Below, in pieces: positions 24,981-32,748 of a stretch of DNA of 64,000 bases; within the stretch, counting starts at the first letter, position 1, and each line of letters starts with the position of its first letter. Location of the stretch: positions 1 through 64,000 of the forward strand of contig NZ_JBBPCC010000024.1 in NCBI RefSeq assembly GCF_038070315.1. The letters run 5' to 3'. The position numbers and the translations under genes are program-made. Below the pieces are notes generated by a model. The model ran no database searches. It had not been told where the DNA came from and was given only the letters and a program-made list of their open reading frames with translations. This DNA comes from Paenibacillus_G filicis (GTDB taxonomy: Bacteria; Bacillota; Bacilli; Paenibacillales; NBRC-103111).

Positions 24981-26419
24981 GCGAATACAAATCCTTCCAT
25001 CCGCTCGCGTATGGCAGGCGTGATCATCCAGTCGCCGATGGCGTCGGAATAAGCCAGGCCTTCGTCGGTCAGCCGGAGTACGCCTTCTTCAACCTCCGCC
25101 AGCTCCGAGCGCAGCAGCAGCCCGAGCTCCGGGTGATCCCCCAGCGCTTCACTCCCGAAGCGGGCCAGATAGCCCGCCAGCTCCAAGCCCTCGCGGTGAA
25201 GAATCGCCTTCAGCACATACCTCCGCTGCTGCTCAGGCAGGTTCAGCTCGATGCCGTAATCCGCGGTATCATACCGCTCGGCGGCCACGTAATCGGCGAT
25301 GATGCCGGCTGTCGCGCCCTTGCTCACCGCATAACGCGAAGCATAATGAACGCCGCGCGTGTACGAGCGCGCCCCGCAGCCGAGCCCGACCATGCCCTCC
25401 TCCTGGCAGCCGTAGGGCAGCAGCGGCTTGACCGAACCGGCATCCGCCTTGGCGAACCGCCGCATCGACGATTGCACATAGCCTGCAGCCGCCAGCCTGT
25501 CGCGGGCGGCCAGGTAACAGGCCAGCCGCAGATCGCTCTCCCCCTCGCTGCCTCGGATATCCCCGGGCTTCACGATCGTATGCTCCCGCGTGTAGAGCGG
25601 GTAGATGAAGATTTCTTCCGGGTCATACGCGAGCGCACGCTCCAGCGAATACATCCATGACTCCACCGTCTGCCCGGGCAGGCCATAGATCAGGTCCAGG
25701 TTCAGCACCGGGAACCTGTAAGCCTTCAATAAGTCTAGCGCACGCTCCACCTCGCGGGGCTTCTGCGGGCGGTAGATCGCCGAAGCTTCGCTGTCCACAA
25801 AGCTCTGAATCCCCATGCTGACCCGATCAACCTGCCGGTCGCGCAGAATCTGCAGACGATCGCCGGTCACGGTCTCCGGTGACGTCTCCACCGAGATCGA
25901 GACCCGGCTCGTGTCCACGCCCATCACCCGCTCCGCAATATCGAACAGCCGCTCCAGCAGTGCCGGAGCCAGCAGCGTAGGCGTTCCACCACCGATGGCG
26001 AACCGCGCGAACGGCTTGCGGGTTACATAGGGCGCCCATTGCCGCGCCTGCCGCTCCAGTGCATCCACATACTGCTCATGGACGCCGGTTCGCTTGTCCG
26101 GCAGCGTGAATAGATTGCAGAAGCCACAGCGCGCCCCGCAGAACGGGATATGCATGTATAGGAAGAATGTCTCCGCCGGCTCTCCGTTCCACAGCTCGGA
26201 CAACGGCTTCGGCGCGTCGAATTCACGATAGGCCGTCTTATGCGGATAAGCATATAGGTAGGAGCGGTAAGGATCGGAGCGAAGACCATCCCTCCAGCTT
26301 CTGATCAGGGCTTCATCCGCTACCGATTCCAAAGCCCCGTCACGAGGAAAATGGATCATCCGGCCGTTCACATCCTTTCCAGCGCGGAGCCTAAGCCTTG
26401 CGCGGTCTCCGTCGCTCAT
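24977..26419 (-). CDS. STM4012-family radical SAM protein (HemW/HemN-like)
   Basis: The 480-residue protein carries the radical SAM motif CGARCGFC after MHIPF, the SAM-binding GGGTPTL, and SVETSPETV and GIQSF segments shared with HemN/HemW. A C-terminal winged-helix-like domain (LNLPEQQRRYVLKAILHREG) follows. It resembles coproporphyrinogen dehydrogenases, but its cluster with STM4011, 4013, 4014 and 4015 homologues argues against heme synthesis. It overlaps both neighbours by 4 bases (ATGA). Confidence 0.87.
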   Translation of the reverse strand: MSDGDRARLRLRAGKDVNGRMIHFPRDGALESVADEALIRSWRDGLRSDPYRSYLYAYPHKTAYREFDAPKPLSELWNGEPAETFFLYMHIPFCGARCGFCNLFTLPDKRTGVHEQYVDALERQARQWAPYVTRKPFARFAIGGGTPTLLAPALLERLFDIAERVMGVDTSRVSISVETSPETVTGDRLQILRDRQVDRVSMGIQSFVDSEASAIYRPQKPREVERALDLLKAYRFPVLNLDLIYGLPGQTVESWMYSLERALAYDPEEIFIYPLYTREHTIVKPGDIRGSEGESDLRLACYLAARDRLAAAGYVQSSMRRFAKADAGSVKPLLPYGCQEEGMVGLGCGARSYTRGVHYASRYAVSKGATAGIIADYVAAERYDTADYGIELNLPEQQRRYVLKAILHREGLELAGYLARFGSEALGDHPELGLLLRSELAEVEEGVLRLTDEGLAYSDAIGDWMITPAIRERMEGFVFA

Positions 26420-27204
26420 AAAATAAATTCACGGTAAGGCACATTCCAGACGGCTTCATGCGCCAGCCGGTGTCCATGGTATCCGTCTTCGCCGTAGGTA
26501 GTTCCATGATCGGAGAACGCCATGCAGAACACCGGGCGCTTCCTCGCCCGCAGCGCCTCGAACAGCCGGCCGAGCTCGCCGTCCACATACCGCAGTGCGG
26601 CCCGCTGCGTCTCCACGGAATCCGCCTTGGCCCCGGGAACAAAATAATGATTCGGCCCGTGAATCGCAGATACGTTCAGGAACAAAAACAGCCGCTCCTC
26701 AGAGCCGGCGCGATCCAGAAGCTTTAACGCGTGGTTCACCTGATGCTCCGTGGAACGAGGATTGGTGACGCCGAACGTCATCCGCCAGTAGCTCTCCATG
26801 AAGTAGCCCGGCAGCACGCGCGCCAGCGGTACTTTCTTGGTGAAAAAAATGACCCCGCCGATACACATCGTCCGGTAGCCTTCGGCCTGAAGTCCGGATA
26901 CAATATCCGGTGTATCAAACAGCCATGTATGCGGATGCGTTTTCAGTCCGGTATTGCGCGAGTGAAACAGCCGCACATGCGAGGCCTTGTCCGTATTGGC
27001 AGGGGTCGGGAGGAATCCGCCGAAGAAGGCGTGATGGGCCGCATAGGTGAAGCTTCCCGGCGTATGCCGTTTCTCCCAGGACCCTCCGGCGCACAGATTC
27101 GGACAATTGCTCTCCTCGAGAACGGCCGCATCGTAACGCAGCGTATCGAGGGTAATCATCACAATATCGTGGCTGCCCACGATCTCATTCATATTAGTCG
27201 TCAA
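26416..27204 (-). CDS. STM4013-family alkaline-phosphatase-fold hydrolase
   Basis: The 262-residue protein has sulfatase/phosphatase superfamily metal-binding elements: MITLDTLRYDAA near the N-terminus and FSDHGTTYGEDGYHGHRL near the C-terminus. LNVSAIHGPNHYF lies in the middle. There is no Cys-x-Pro-x-Arg sulfatase motif and no secretion signal, so it is probably a cytoplasmic phosphoesterase or phosphotransferase of the cluster. Start is TTG 27204 with AAGGAG 8 bases upstream; ATG 27192 is the alternative. It overlaps the STM4012 gene by 4 bases. Confidence 0.84.
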   Translation of the reverse strand: MTTNMNEIVGSHDIVMITLDTLRYDAAVLEESNCPNLCAGGSWEKRHTPGSFTYAAHHAFFGGFLPTPANTDKASHVRLFHSRNTGLKTHPHTWLFDTPDIVSGLQAEGYRTMCIGGVIFFTKKVPLARVLPGYFMESYWRMTFGVTNPRSTEHQVNHALKLLDRAGSEERLFLFLNVSAIHGPNHYFVPGAKADSVETQRAALRYVDGELGRLFEALRARKRPVFCMAFSDHGTTYGEDGYHGHRLAHEAVWNVPYREFIL

Positions 27205-27223
27205 GCGTTACTCTCCTTCCCCG

Positions 27224-28456
27224 TCATACCCGGCGCATCATCTGCCAGAGGTAGGGGTCCAAGCCCCGATAGGTCACCCGGTACAGCAGATCGCCGAAGG
27301 GATTCACATCGAGCACAAACGGCCGATTCGCCTGCGAGCCGCTGCCGAGCAGCACATCGACCCCGGCTGACCGCGCTCCCGGGAATGCCGCCAGCGCCTG
27401 CTCGGCGCAGCTCCGCACCTCGGCCTGAACCGACTCGTGCAACCCGAGCTCGTCCAGACTCATCCGCTCGCTGCGCAGATGCAGATTCGTGATCGGCGTG
27501 CTGCTCACTCGGGCCACGCTGTGACAGGCTTCCCCGTCCACGACGAGCTGCCGGATATCAAAGACCCGGGGCCCGTACGATGCCTTGGGCATCCATTGTT
27601 CGGCATGCGCCCCATGTGCCAGCAGCCAGTTCAGAATGAGGCGTATGTCTGCCGAGTCGGTATAACGCCGCAGCTTGATCGCATTATAGAATAACGGCGG
27701 CCGGGCCAGCTGTCGCTCGACGCCGATCGTCGTCACAGCCAGCTCCGCGCCGGTCGCGGGATTCCACTGATAGGCCACGACGCCGCAAGCCCCGGACCCT
27801 GATGCGAGCTTCACGAATACGCGATGCATCCGCCGGCTGCGCATCGCCTCCAGCAGCGCTTCGTAGCCATCCAGCGTTCCCGCTGGCGTAAGCTGCCGGG
27901 GCACCGGCACTCCGGCTGCCATCAGCACATGATGGGTATGCCGCTTGTCGAACATAGCCGCAATCGCCGCAGGCGGATGATGCCAGCGGGCAGTCGGCAA
28001 GACCACCGCCGCCTCTTCTTCCAGGCGGGCCAATAGCCGCCCATAGCCTCGGAACCACTGGGACGGGTGATACAGTCGTCCCTGCTGCTCTAACAGCGCA
28101 CGCGCCGACCGAGCCGATAGCGGCTCGGGATCGGCTACGCCCACAAACGGCAGCAGCCGATCAGCCCGCTCGTCCCGGAGGCAGTCCGGCGCTCCCAGCG
28201 CGATCAGCTCGCGCTCCACCTCGAAGTGCTCTCCCGGCGCATCCAGCCGGATGATCAGCCCGGCTTCTCCCGACTCCCCCGCATGCTTCGGCTCTGCTGC
28301 CAGCTCCTCAGCGAGCTGCGCTAGCGTGATCTCCCCGCGCAGCAGCTCCAGATACGGGACGACTCGGGCCGGAGGTAGGCCCAGCCGACTTCTCGCTGCC
28401 TGAAGCCCGGCCGTGCGCCTGTTATCCGGATTGCCGATCAGCAGCATGGGATCCAT
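27224..28456 (-). CDS. STM4014-family ATP-grasp-like protein
   Basis: The 410-residue protein has features of an ATP-grasp ligase. These are HHVLMAAGVPVPRQL (substrate-domain helix), RVFVKLASGSGACGVVA (lysine and glycine-rich loop) and a C-terminal metal-binding VLDVNPFGD. ATP-grasp enzymes join carboxylates to amines through acyl phosphates, for example amino-acid ligation to peptides. It starts two bases after the LRR gene stop and is followed by the hydrolase with 19 bases between. Substrate is not known. Confidence 0.82.
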   Translation of the reverse strand: MDPMLLIGNPDNRRTAGLQAARSRLGLPPARVVPYLELLRGEITLAQLAEELAAEPKHAGESGEAGLIIRLDAPGEHFEVERELIALGAPDCLRDERADRLLPFVGVADPEPLSARSARALLEQQGRLYHPSQWFRGYGRLLARLEEEAAVVLPTARWHHPPAAIAAMFDKRHTHHVLMAAGVPVPRQLTPAGTLDGYEALLEAMRSRRMHRVFVKLASGSGACGVVAYQWNPATGAELAVTTIGVERQLARPPLFYNAIKLRRYTDSADIRLILNWLLAHGAHAEQWMPKASYGPRVFDIRQLVVDGEACHSVARVSSTPITNLHLRSERMSLDELGLHESVQAEVRSCAEQALAAFPGARSAGVDVLLGSGSQANRPFVLDVNPFGDLLYRVTYRGLDPYLWQMMRRV

Positions 28457-28458
28457 GT

Positions 28459-29301
28459 TTATTCCGTCAGGGCCGGATACCGGTAATCGTCGTCATCCGC
28501 GTCCTGCTGTTCATCCAGATTCACGTTGAGACCCGTTTGCTTCCAGCGCTCCAACATCGAATCGCTCATATAATGATAGCTCAAATTCAGCAGCTGCAGC
28601 TTGCGTACCCGTTCGCTCTGCAGCAGCGCTTCAGCGCCCTCGTCCGACAGTGTCCCCATCGACAGATCCAGCGTATGAAGCTGATCGAGAATCGGGGAAT
28701 CAGCCAGTGCGATGGCGATCTCATCCTGAATTTCACTGTCCTTCAGCCCTAGGTAAGTCAATTTCGGGAACTTGCCCGGCTCAGCCAGCGGCAATACATC
28801 GTCCAGGCTGCCGTCGAAGCCATACTGGTCCACGCCCAGGTACAGCTCCAGCTTCGTCAATTCAGGGAACTGGCCGTCCCGGATTGCCGCCAGTACCTCA
28901 CGGCTGAGCCCTCCACAGATGATGACCAGCTCCTCCAGCTTGCCGTGAGCGGCAGGGTCCAACGAGAGCCCTGTGCTGCCCTTGATCGTCAAGGAGGTAA
29001 GCTCCGGATACGCGGTAAGCAGCGGACCCAAGTTAGACTGCATGATCCAGGAGACCTCGCACTCTTCGAAGCCCATATCGCCAAGAAACAGCTTGCGGAG
29101 CTTGGGAAAGCGCTCCTTCAGTCTGACCAAGGCCTCGACCGTTTCCGAGGAGTCATTCTCGTATGAACCGCCCCAGTCCCCGATGATGAGACTGGTCAGC
29201 TCTCCGCTAGCAGGACTTGCGGCAAGCTCCTCCAGCAAGTCCTGCATCTTCTTGCCTTCCTCGTACTGATCATAGTCAATGGACAGTTTTACTTCCTTCA
29301 T
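28459..29301 (-). CDS. STM4015-family leucine-rich-repeat protein with acidic C-terminal tail
   Basis: The 280-residue protein is the first gene of the cluster. Most of it (about 35-255) consists of irregular leucine-rich repeats of 24-28 residues (for example LTSLIIGDWGG, LRKLFLGDMGF, LTYLGLKDSEI, LQLLNLSYHYM). This is a ribonuclease-inhibitor-like horseshoe. It ends in an acidic tail, QQDADDDDYRYPALTE. LRR domains bind proteins, so it may be the scaffold, or the tail may itself be the substrate of the modifying enzymes; both are inference. ATG 29301 is chosen with GGGAGG 8 bases upstream. Confidence 0.84.
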   Translation of the reverse strand: MKEVKLSIDYDQYEEGKKMQDLLEELAASPASGELTSLIIGDWGGSYENDSSETVEALVRLKERFPKLRKLFLGDMGFEECEVSWIMQSNLGPLLTAYPELTSLTIKGSTGLSLDPAAHGKLEELVIICGGLSREVLAAIRDGQFPELTKLELYLGVDQYGFDGSLDDVLPLAEPGKFPKLTYLGLKDSEIQDEIAIALADSPILDQLHTLDLSMGTLSDEGAEALLQSERVRKLQLLNLSYHYMSDSMLERWKQTGLNVNLDEQQDADDDDYRYPALTE

Positions 29302-29348
29302 CCCCATGCCTCCCCGCAAGATCTTGCCTGAATGATTGTACAAATCCT

Positions 29349-29378
29349 ACTATAAACGATAACAAAAACGGTCCGCAA
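29349..29378 (-). promoter_or_regulatory. Candidate promoter of the STM4015-STM4011 cluster
   Basis: TTGCGG (29373-29378), 18-base spacer, TATAGT (29349-29354) on the minus strand, about 48 bases upstream of the first start codon. Confidence 0.5.
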
Positions 29379-29399
29379 CTGTTCGGAATCCCCAAGAAA

Positions 29400-29765
29400 C
29401 TAGGCTTTTCCTATCCTTTTGTACACCTTAGAGACCACCCAGGCCAGAAGTACAGGAAAAACAACGCTGACTAGACTGTAGGAAGCTCCGTTTCCGTCAG
29501 GCGTCCTTTCATAGCTTTTCAGAAAAGGCAAGTCACAGGTATAGGCGATCGCTTGACCGGTCAGGTACAACAAGATGAACAGCATGCCTGGAGCGGTCGG
29601 TTTGGCGTCGCGAACGCAGGCCAGACCGATACTCCAAACGAAGCCTATAGTCCCGAGAGCCGCGAGCGCTTCGAAACCTAAACCCTGGCCCACAAACAGA
29701 CCGATAGTAAATAAGAACAAACCAAGCGCAATCAGAGGCTTTTGAATTCTAGGAAAAACTGGCAA
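29400..29765 (-). CDS. Small four-TM membrane protein, function unknown
   Basis: The 121-residue protein has four hydrophobic segments (LIALGLFLFTIGLFVG, LAALGTIGFVWSIGLA, MLFILLYLTGQAIAY, LVSVVFPVLLAWVV) with a short loop containing LPFLKSYERTPDGNG. No family recognised. It starts at TTG 29765 with AAGGAGG 11 bases upstream. It lies between the LRR cluster and the phosphate-binding-like fusion, in the same orientation. Confidence 0.65.
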   Translation of the reverse strand: MPVFPRIQKPLIALGLFLFTIGLFVGQGLGFEALAALGTIGFVWSIGLACVRDAKPTAPGMLFILLYLTGQAIAYTCDLPFLKSYERTPDGNGASYSLVSVVFPVLLAWVVSKVYKRIGKA

Positions 29766-29819
29766 TTTCCACTTGTCCTCCTTGCCGATTATCCGATAAA
29801 GCTTGCCGCCCAGCTTCCC

Positions 29820-31268
29820 CTATTTCTCCGTCAGCGGCACGAACCCTCCGTCTGCAACCGCCCGGCGCCCCTCCTCACTCTGCAGCCACGTCAGCAGACG
29901 GCCTGCCGGGCTATCCGCCGGCTCATCGCTGCGGGTCACCGCATATAGCAGAGCTGTGTACGGGTACTGGCCATTACGGATATTCGCGTGATTCGGCTCC
30001 ACACCGTTAATCGGGACAAATCTCACGTTATCCCGCTTGTACATCTGACTGGCGAAGTAGTAAAAGGAATATCCGATCGCCTGCTTCGAGTTGCTATAGT
30101 CGGCCACCGCGTCGATCAGCCCCCCCATTCCCGAGGATTTCCGCTCCATGGGCGGGTCGGCCAGCTTCAGCCCTTTCATCACCTTGGATTCCATGTACGT
30201 CTGGCTGCCCGAGTTCGCTTCGCGCTGGAACGCCACGATCCGGTTATCATCGCCGCCCACTTCGCTCCAGCTATGCACCTTGCCCGCATAAATATCCTGA
30301 ATTTGCTGAACTGATAAGCCGGAGATGCCGTTCTCCCGGTGAACGAGGAAGATAAACGCATCTTTTCCTAGAGGGGTCAGCTTCATCTGCACCCCGTTTT
30401 GCTTCGCCAGCTGTTCTTCCTCTGCCGAAGGCCCGGCTGCCAGAATCAGATCGGCACGCTTCTCGATGAGATTGACGTAAGCGTTATGCGTAGTGTTGAA
30501 CCGAATTGCCTTTTCCGCGATATAAGGCTTATTGATTCCTGTCAGCCGCTGCATCGTAATTTGAGCGAAAGGAATGGCGGCTGTCGCTCCATCGATGGAT
30601 GGGAAGCTTTCCAGCGAAAATGCCTGCTGCCTGGGAAGCAGCAAGGAGATGACGAACACAACCGCCAGCCCCACAGGCACGAGCGCTGCGCGCGCGAGCA
30701 GCTTACGGACTGATATCCGGCTGCGATAGATATGTACCAGTCCCATTCCGATCCATGCCGAGACTGTCGGCACGAAGGAGAGCAGCAGCCCGATCACCTT
30801 GACACGTCCGGGGTCCGGTATATAATATCTCAGCAGCTCGGTAACCGGCATGGCCCAGAACGAGTAAACCGAGAAGAGAAACCAGGGGGCCCCGCCGAGC
30901 TCGGACGTCGAGCCCTTCACCGAGAAGTAGATGGGCAGCCAGATGATCAGACTGAGTAGGGCCACGGAAGATACGGCCACTGCCTGACGCCACAAGCCCC
31001 CCTTACCTCTCACAGAAACCGCGACGCCATAGCTTACGAAGATCATCGCAATGAGAGATACATATAAACCCGTCACTGCCAGCACACTGCTATCCGCCCA
31101 GGTCGTTCCCGTGAAATAATCGACATGGAATTCTACAAGAATGCCAAACAGGAGGGTAAGCAGCACATAAGCTACCAAAAAGAACATCCCCCAGCCACAT
31201 ACAGACAGCAGGGCGGCAAGTGCCGAGCGCAAGGTGCCCGACTTCGAGGCCGCAGATTCTTCGTTCAA
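29820..31268 (-). CDS. Multi-TM protein fused to a PstS-like substrate-binding domain
   Basis: The protein of about 482 residues has six predicted TM segments in its first 220 residues. A type 2 periplasmic-binding-like domain follows (about 235-475), with PstS/PBP_like features: NAYVNLIEKRADLILAAGP, IYAGKVHSWSEVGG, REANSGSQTYMESKVM and IGYSFYYFASQM. This tethers a phosphate- or anion-binding domain on the outer face of the membrane. The permease genes usual for PstS are absent. TTG 31268 is preferred because GAGGGGG lies 8 bases upstream; an in-frame ATG at 31289 has no RBS. Confidence 0.8.
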   Translation of the reverse strand: MNEESAASKSGTLRSALAALLSVCGWGMFFLVAYVLLTLLFGILVEFHVDYFTGTTWADSSVLAVTGLYVSLIAMIFVSYGVAVSVRGKGGLWRQAVAVSSVALLSLIIWLPIYFSVKGSTSELGGAPWFLFSVYSFWAMPVTELLRYYIPDPGRVKVIGLLLSFVPTVSAWIGMGLVHIYRSRISVRKLLARAALVPVGLAVVFVISLLLPRQQAFSLESFPSIDGATAAIPFAQITMQRLTGINKPYIAEKAIRFNTTHNAYVNLIEKRADLILAAGPSAEEEQLAKQNGVQMKLTPLGKDAFIFLVHRENGISGLSVQQIQDIYAGKVHSWSEVGGDDNRIVAFQREANSGSQTYMESKVMKGLKLADPPMERKSSGMGGLIDAVADYSNSKQAIGYSFYYFASQMYKRDNVRFVPINGVEPNHANIRNGQYPYTALLYAVTRSDEPADSPAGRLLTWLQSEEGRRAVADGGFVPLTEK

Positions 31269-31489
31269 AGCATCGTACCCCCTCAGCATTGCCGGTCTGG
31301 GCTATTGCCGTGCCAGCAAAAAATCTGGAAAACTACGGCAATTGTACCACGATTCTATATCGGAGTGGAACCTGTGAACAATCCCATGCCTATCAGCGCC
31401 GGCATGCTCCTCTTAAGTTCCATGACCGGACTGCTCTTATACGTTCCGAATATACTAGACAGAATCTCCAGAGTCATGCTTGTGGTTTA

Positions 31490-31546
31490 AAAAAACTAAC
31501 GTAAAAAGTCCCTCGAAAAAGGAAAAAGGGACTTTCTACGTTAGTT
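31490..31546 (-). terminator. Terminator of the EamA transporter gene
   Basis: A long hairpin with ACTAACGTA/TACGTTAGT outer and AGTCCC/GGGACT inner stems, followed on the minus strand by seven T residues. Confidence 0.75.
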
Positions 31547-31621
31547 CGTTTCTTCATCTGACCATTCAAGCTCGCATTCCAGAATAACCTTTCCATGGTT
31601 GGGTGCCCTGCTTCTCAAAAT

Positions 31622-32587
31622 CTAAGCCTGCGCTTGCTCCCCCTGCTTGCGATTCTTCCACGCCGGCCATACCTGCACGGCCAGAATCGCACCTCCCACC
31701 AGCACCAGCGCAAACGCCTGCAGCCCGGTGATAGACCGTCCGAGCATCACAATATCCAGAGCCGCCACCTCCAGCAGCATCATATTATTCAGCAGGCTGC
31801 TCTCATACGCACGCAGGTGTTTCTGCGACCAGGCCCATAGGGTGAAGCCGACCGCTCCATTCACCGGTCCCAGCCATAGCAGAATAAGTAAGAGCTTGAC
31901 CGATAGGGGAGGAATTCCTTCCAGCATAAGGCCGGTCAGCAGCATCCCTGCCGCCCCTATGAGCATAGGCTTCAGCACCAGGTCGGCGGGAGCTGCGTCC
32001 TTCTTCGTCAGCAGATAGCGGCAAAGCGCCGTGTGAAGCGCGTAGCCCAGACATGAGAACAGAAGCAGAATTATTCCGATCGCACCGGCTTGCCCGGATT
32101 CCCAAGGATAGTTGTAAAGTGCGACTCCGGCCATCGCGACCAGAATAAGCAGCAGGGCCGACCGACTTCGCAGCTCGCGCAGCCACAGCGCATCAACCAA
32201 CAGCAGCATCAGCGTGTTCCCGATTGACAGCATCATACTAGCCTGCGTGGGCGTGACGACATGCTGACCTGCATATTGAAAGCCCTGTGCCAGTACGAAT
32301 CCGGTCAGGCCCAGCAGCGCGTACAGCTTCCAGGTCAGCTTGCCCCCCATTGCGTTCTTCTTCTGTTCTTCATCCGCCGCATAACCTGCGGCCGGCTTGG
32401 GCGATCCGCGGTGGAGCTTCATAGTTACCGCAAGAGCGGCCACAGCCAGCCCGTAACGCAGCCCTGCTAGCGTAAACGGTCCAATTCCCTCCGCAAATGC
32501 GTATTGATTCAATACATAAGATGACGACCATAGCAGCGTCACGAATACTGCCGCTCCGACGGCCAATAAACGTCCTCCTGTCAGCAT
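31622..32587 (-). CDS. EamA/DMT-family transporter
   Basis: The 321-residue protein has ten TM segments in two EamA halves (LLAVGAAVFVTLLWSSSYVLN, then TPTQASMMLSIGNTLMLLLV) and a Lys-rich C-terminal tail. An in-frame start at 32716 would add 43 residues with no RBS, so ATG 32587 (GGGGATGGG upstream) is used. It is divergent from an SgrR-type regulator, the arrangement seen where SgrR relatives control a sugar or metabolite exporter. Confidence 0.88.
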   Translation of the reverse strand: MLTGGRLLAVGAAVFVTLLWSSSYVLNQYAFAEGIGPFTLAGLRYGLAVAALAVTMKLHRGSPKPAAGYAADEEQKKNAMGGKLTWKLYALLGLTGFVLAQGFQYAGQHVVTPTQASMMLSIGNTLMLLLVDALWLRELRSRSALLLILVAMAGVALYNYPWESGQAGAIGIILLLFSCLGYALHTALCRYLLTKKDAAPADLVLKPMLIGAAGMLLTGLMLEGIPPLSVKLLLILLWLGPVNGAVGFTLWAWSQKHLRAYESSLLNNMMLLEVAALDIVMLGRSITGLQAFALVLVGGAILAVQVWPAWKNRKQGEQAQA

Positions 32588-32684
32588 CTCGATCCCATCC
32601 CCTTTCCCTCTGCTGTAACCGCCCGAAGCATGCTGCTTAGCAACAGCTGCTGTCCTTCCCGGCTGTATTAAGCATAGGCTTGAG

Positions 32685-32732
32685 AAAAGGGGATAAAAAG
32701 GGTAGACTGTGAGCAATATGATTTCCCCTTTT
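32685..32732. promoter_or_regulatory. Candidate operator: AAAAGGGG / CCCCTTTT inverted repeat
   Basis: AAAAGGGG (32685-32692) and CCCCTTTT (32725-32732) are exact inverted repeats 32 bases apart, between the divergent EamA and SgrR-like genes. They could bind the SgrR-like protein. Judged by eye only. Confidence 0.4.
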
Positions 32733-32748
32733 AGGGAGTGACTCTGTT

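Noticed and set aside
24977..26419. Calling the STM4012 homologue hemN or hemW
   Set aside because: It shares the fold, but gene context and C-terminal part argue for the STM4012 family; no heme genes are nearby.
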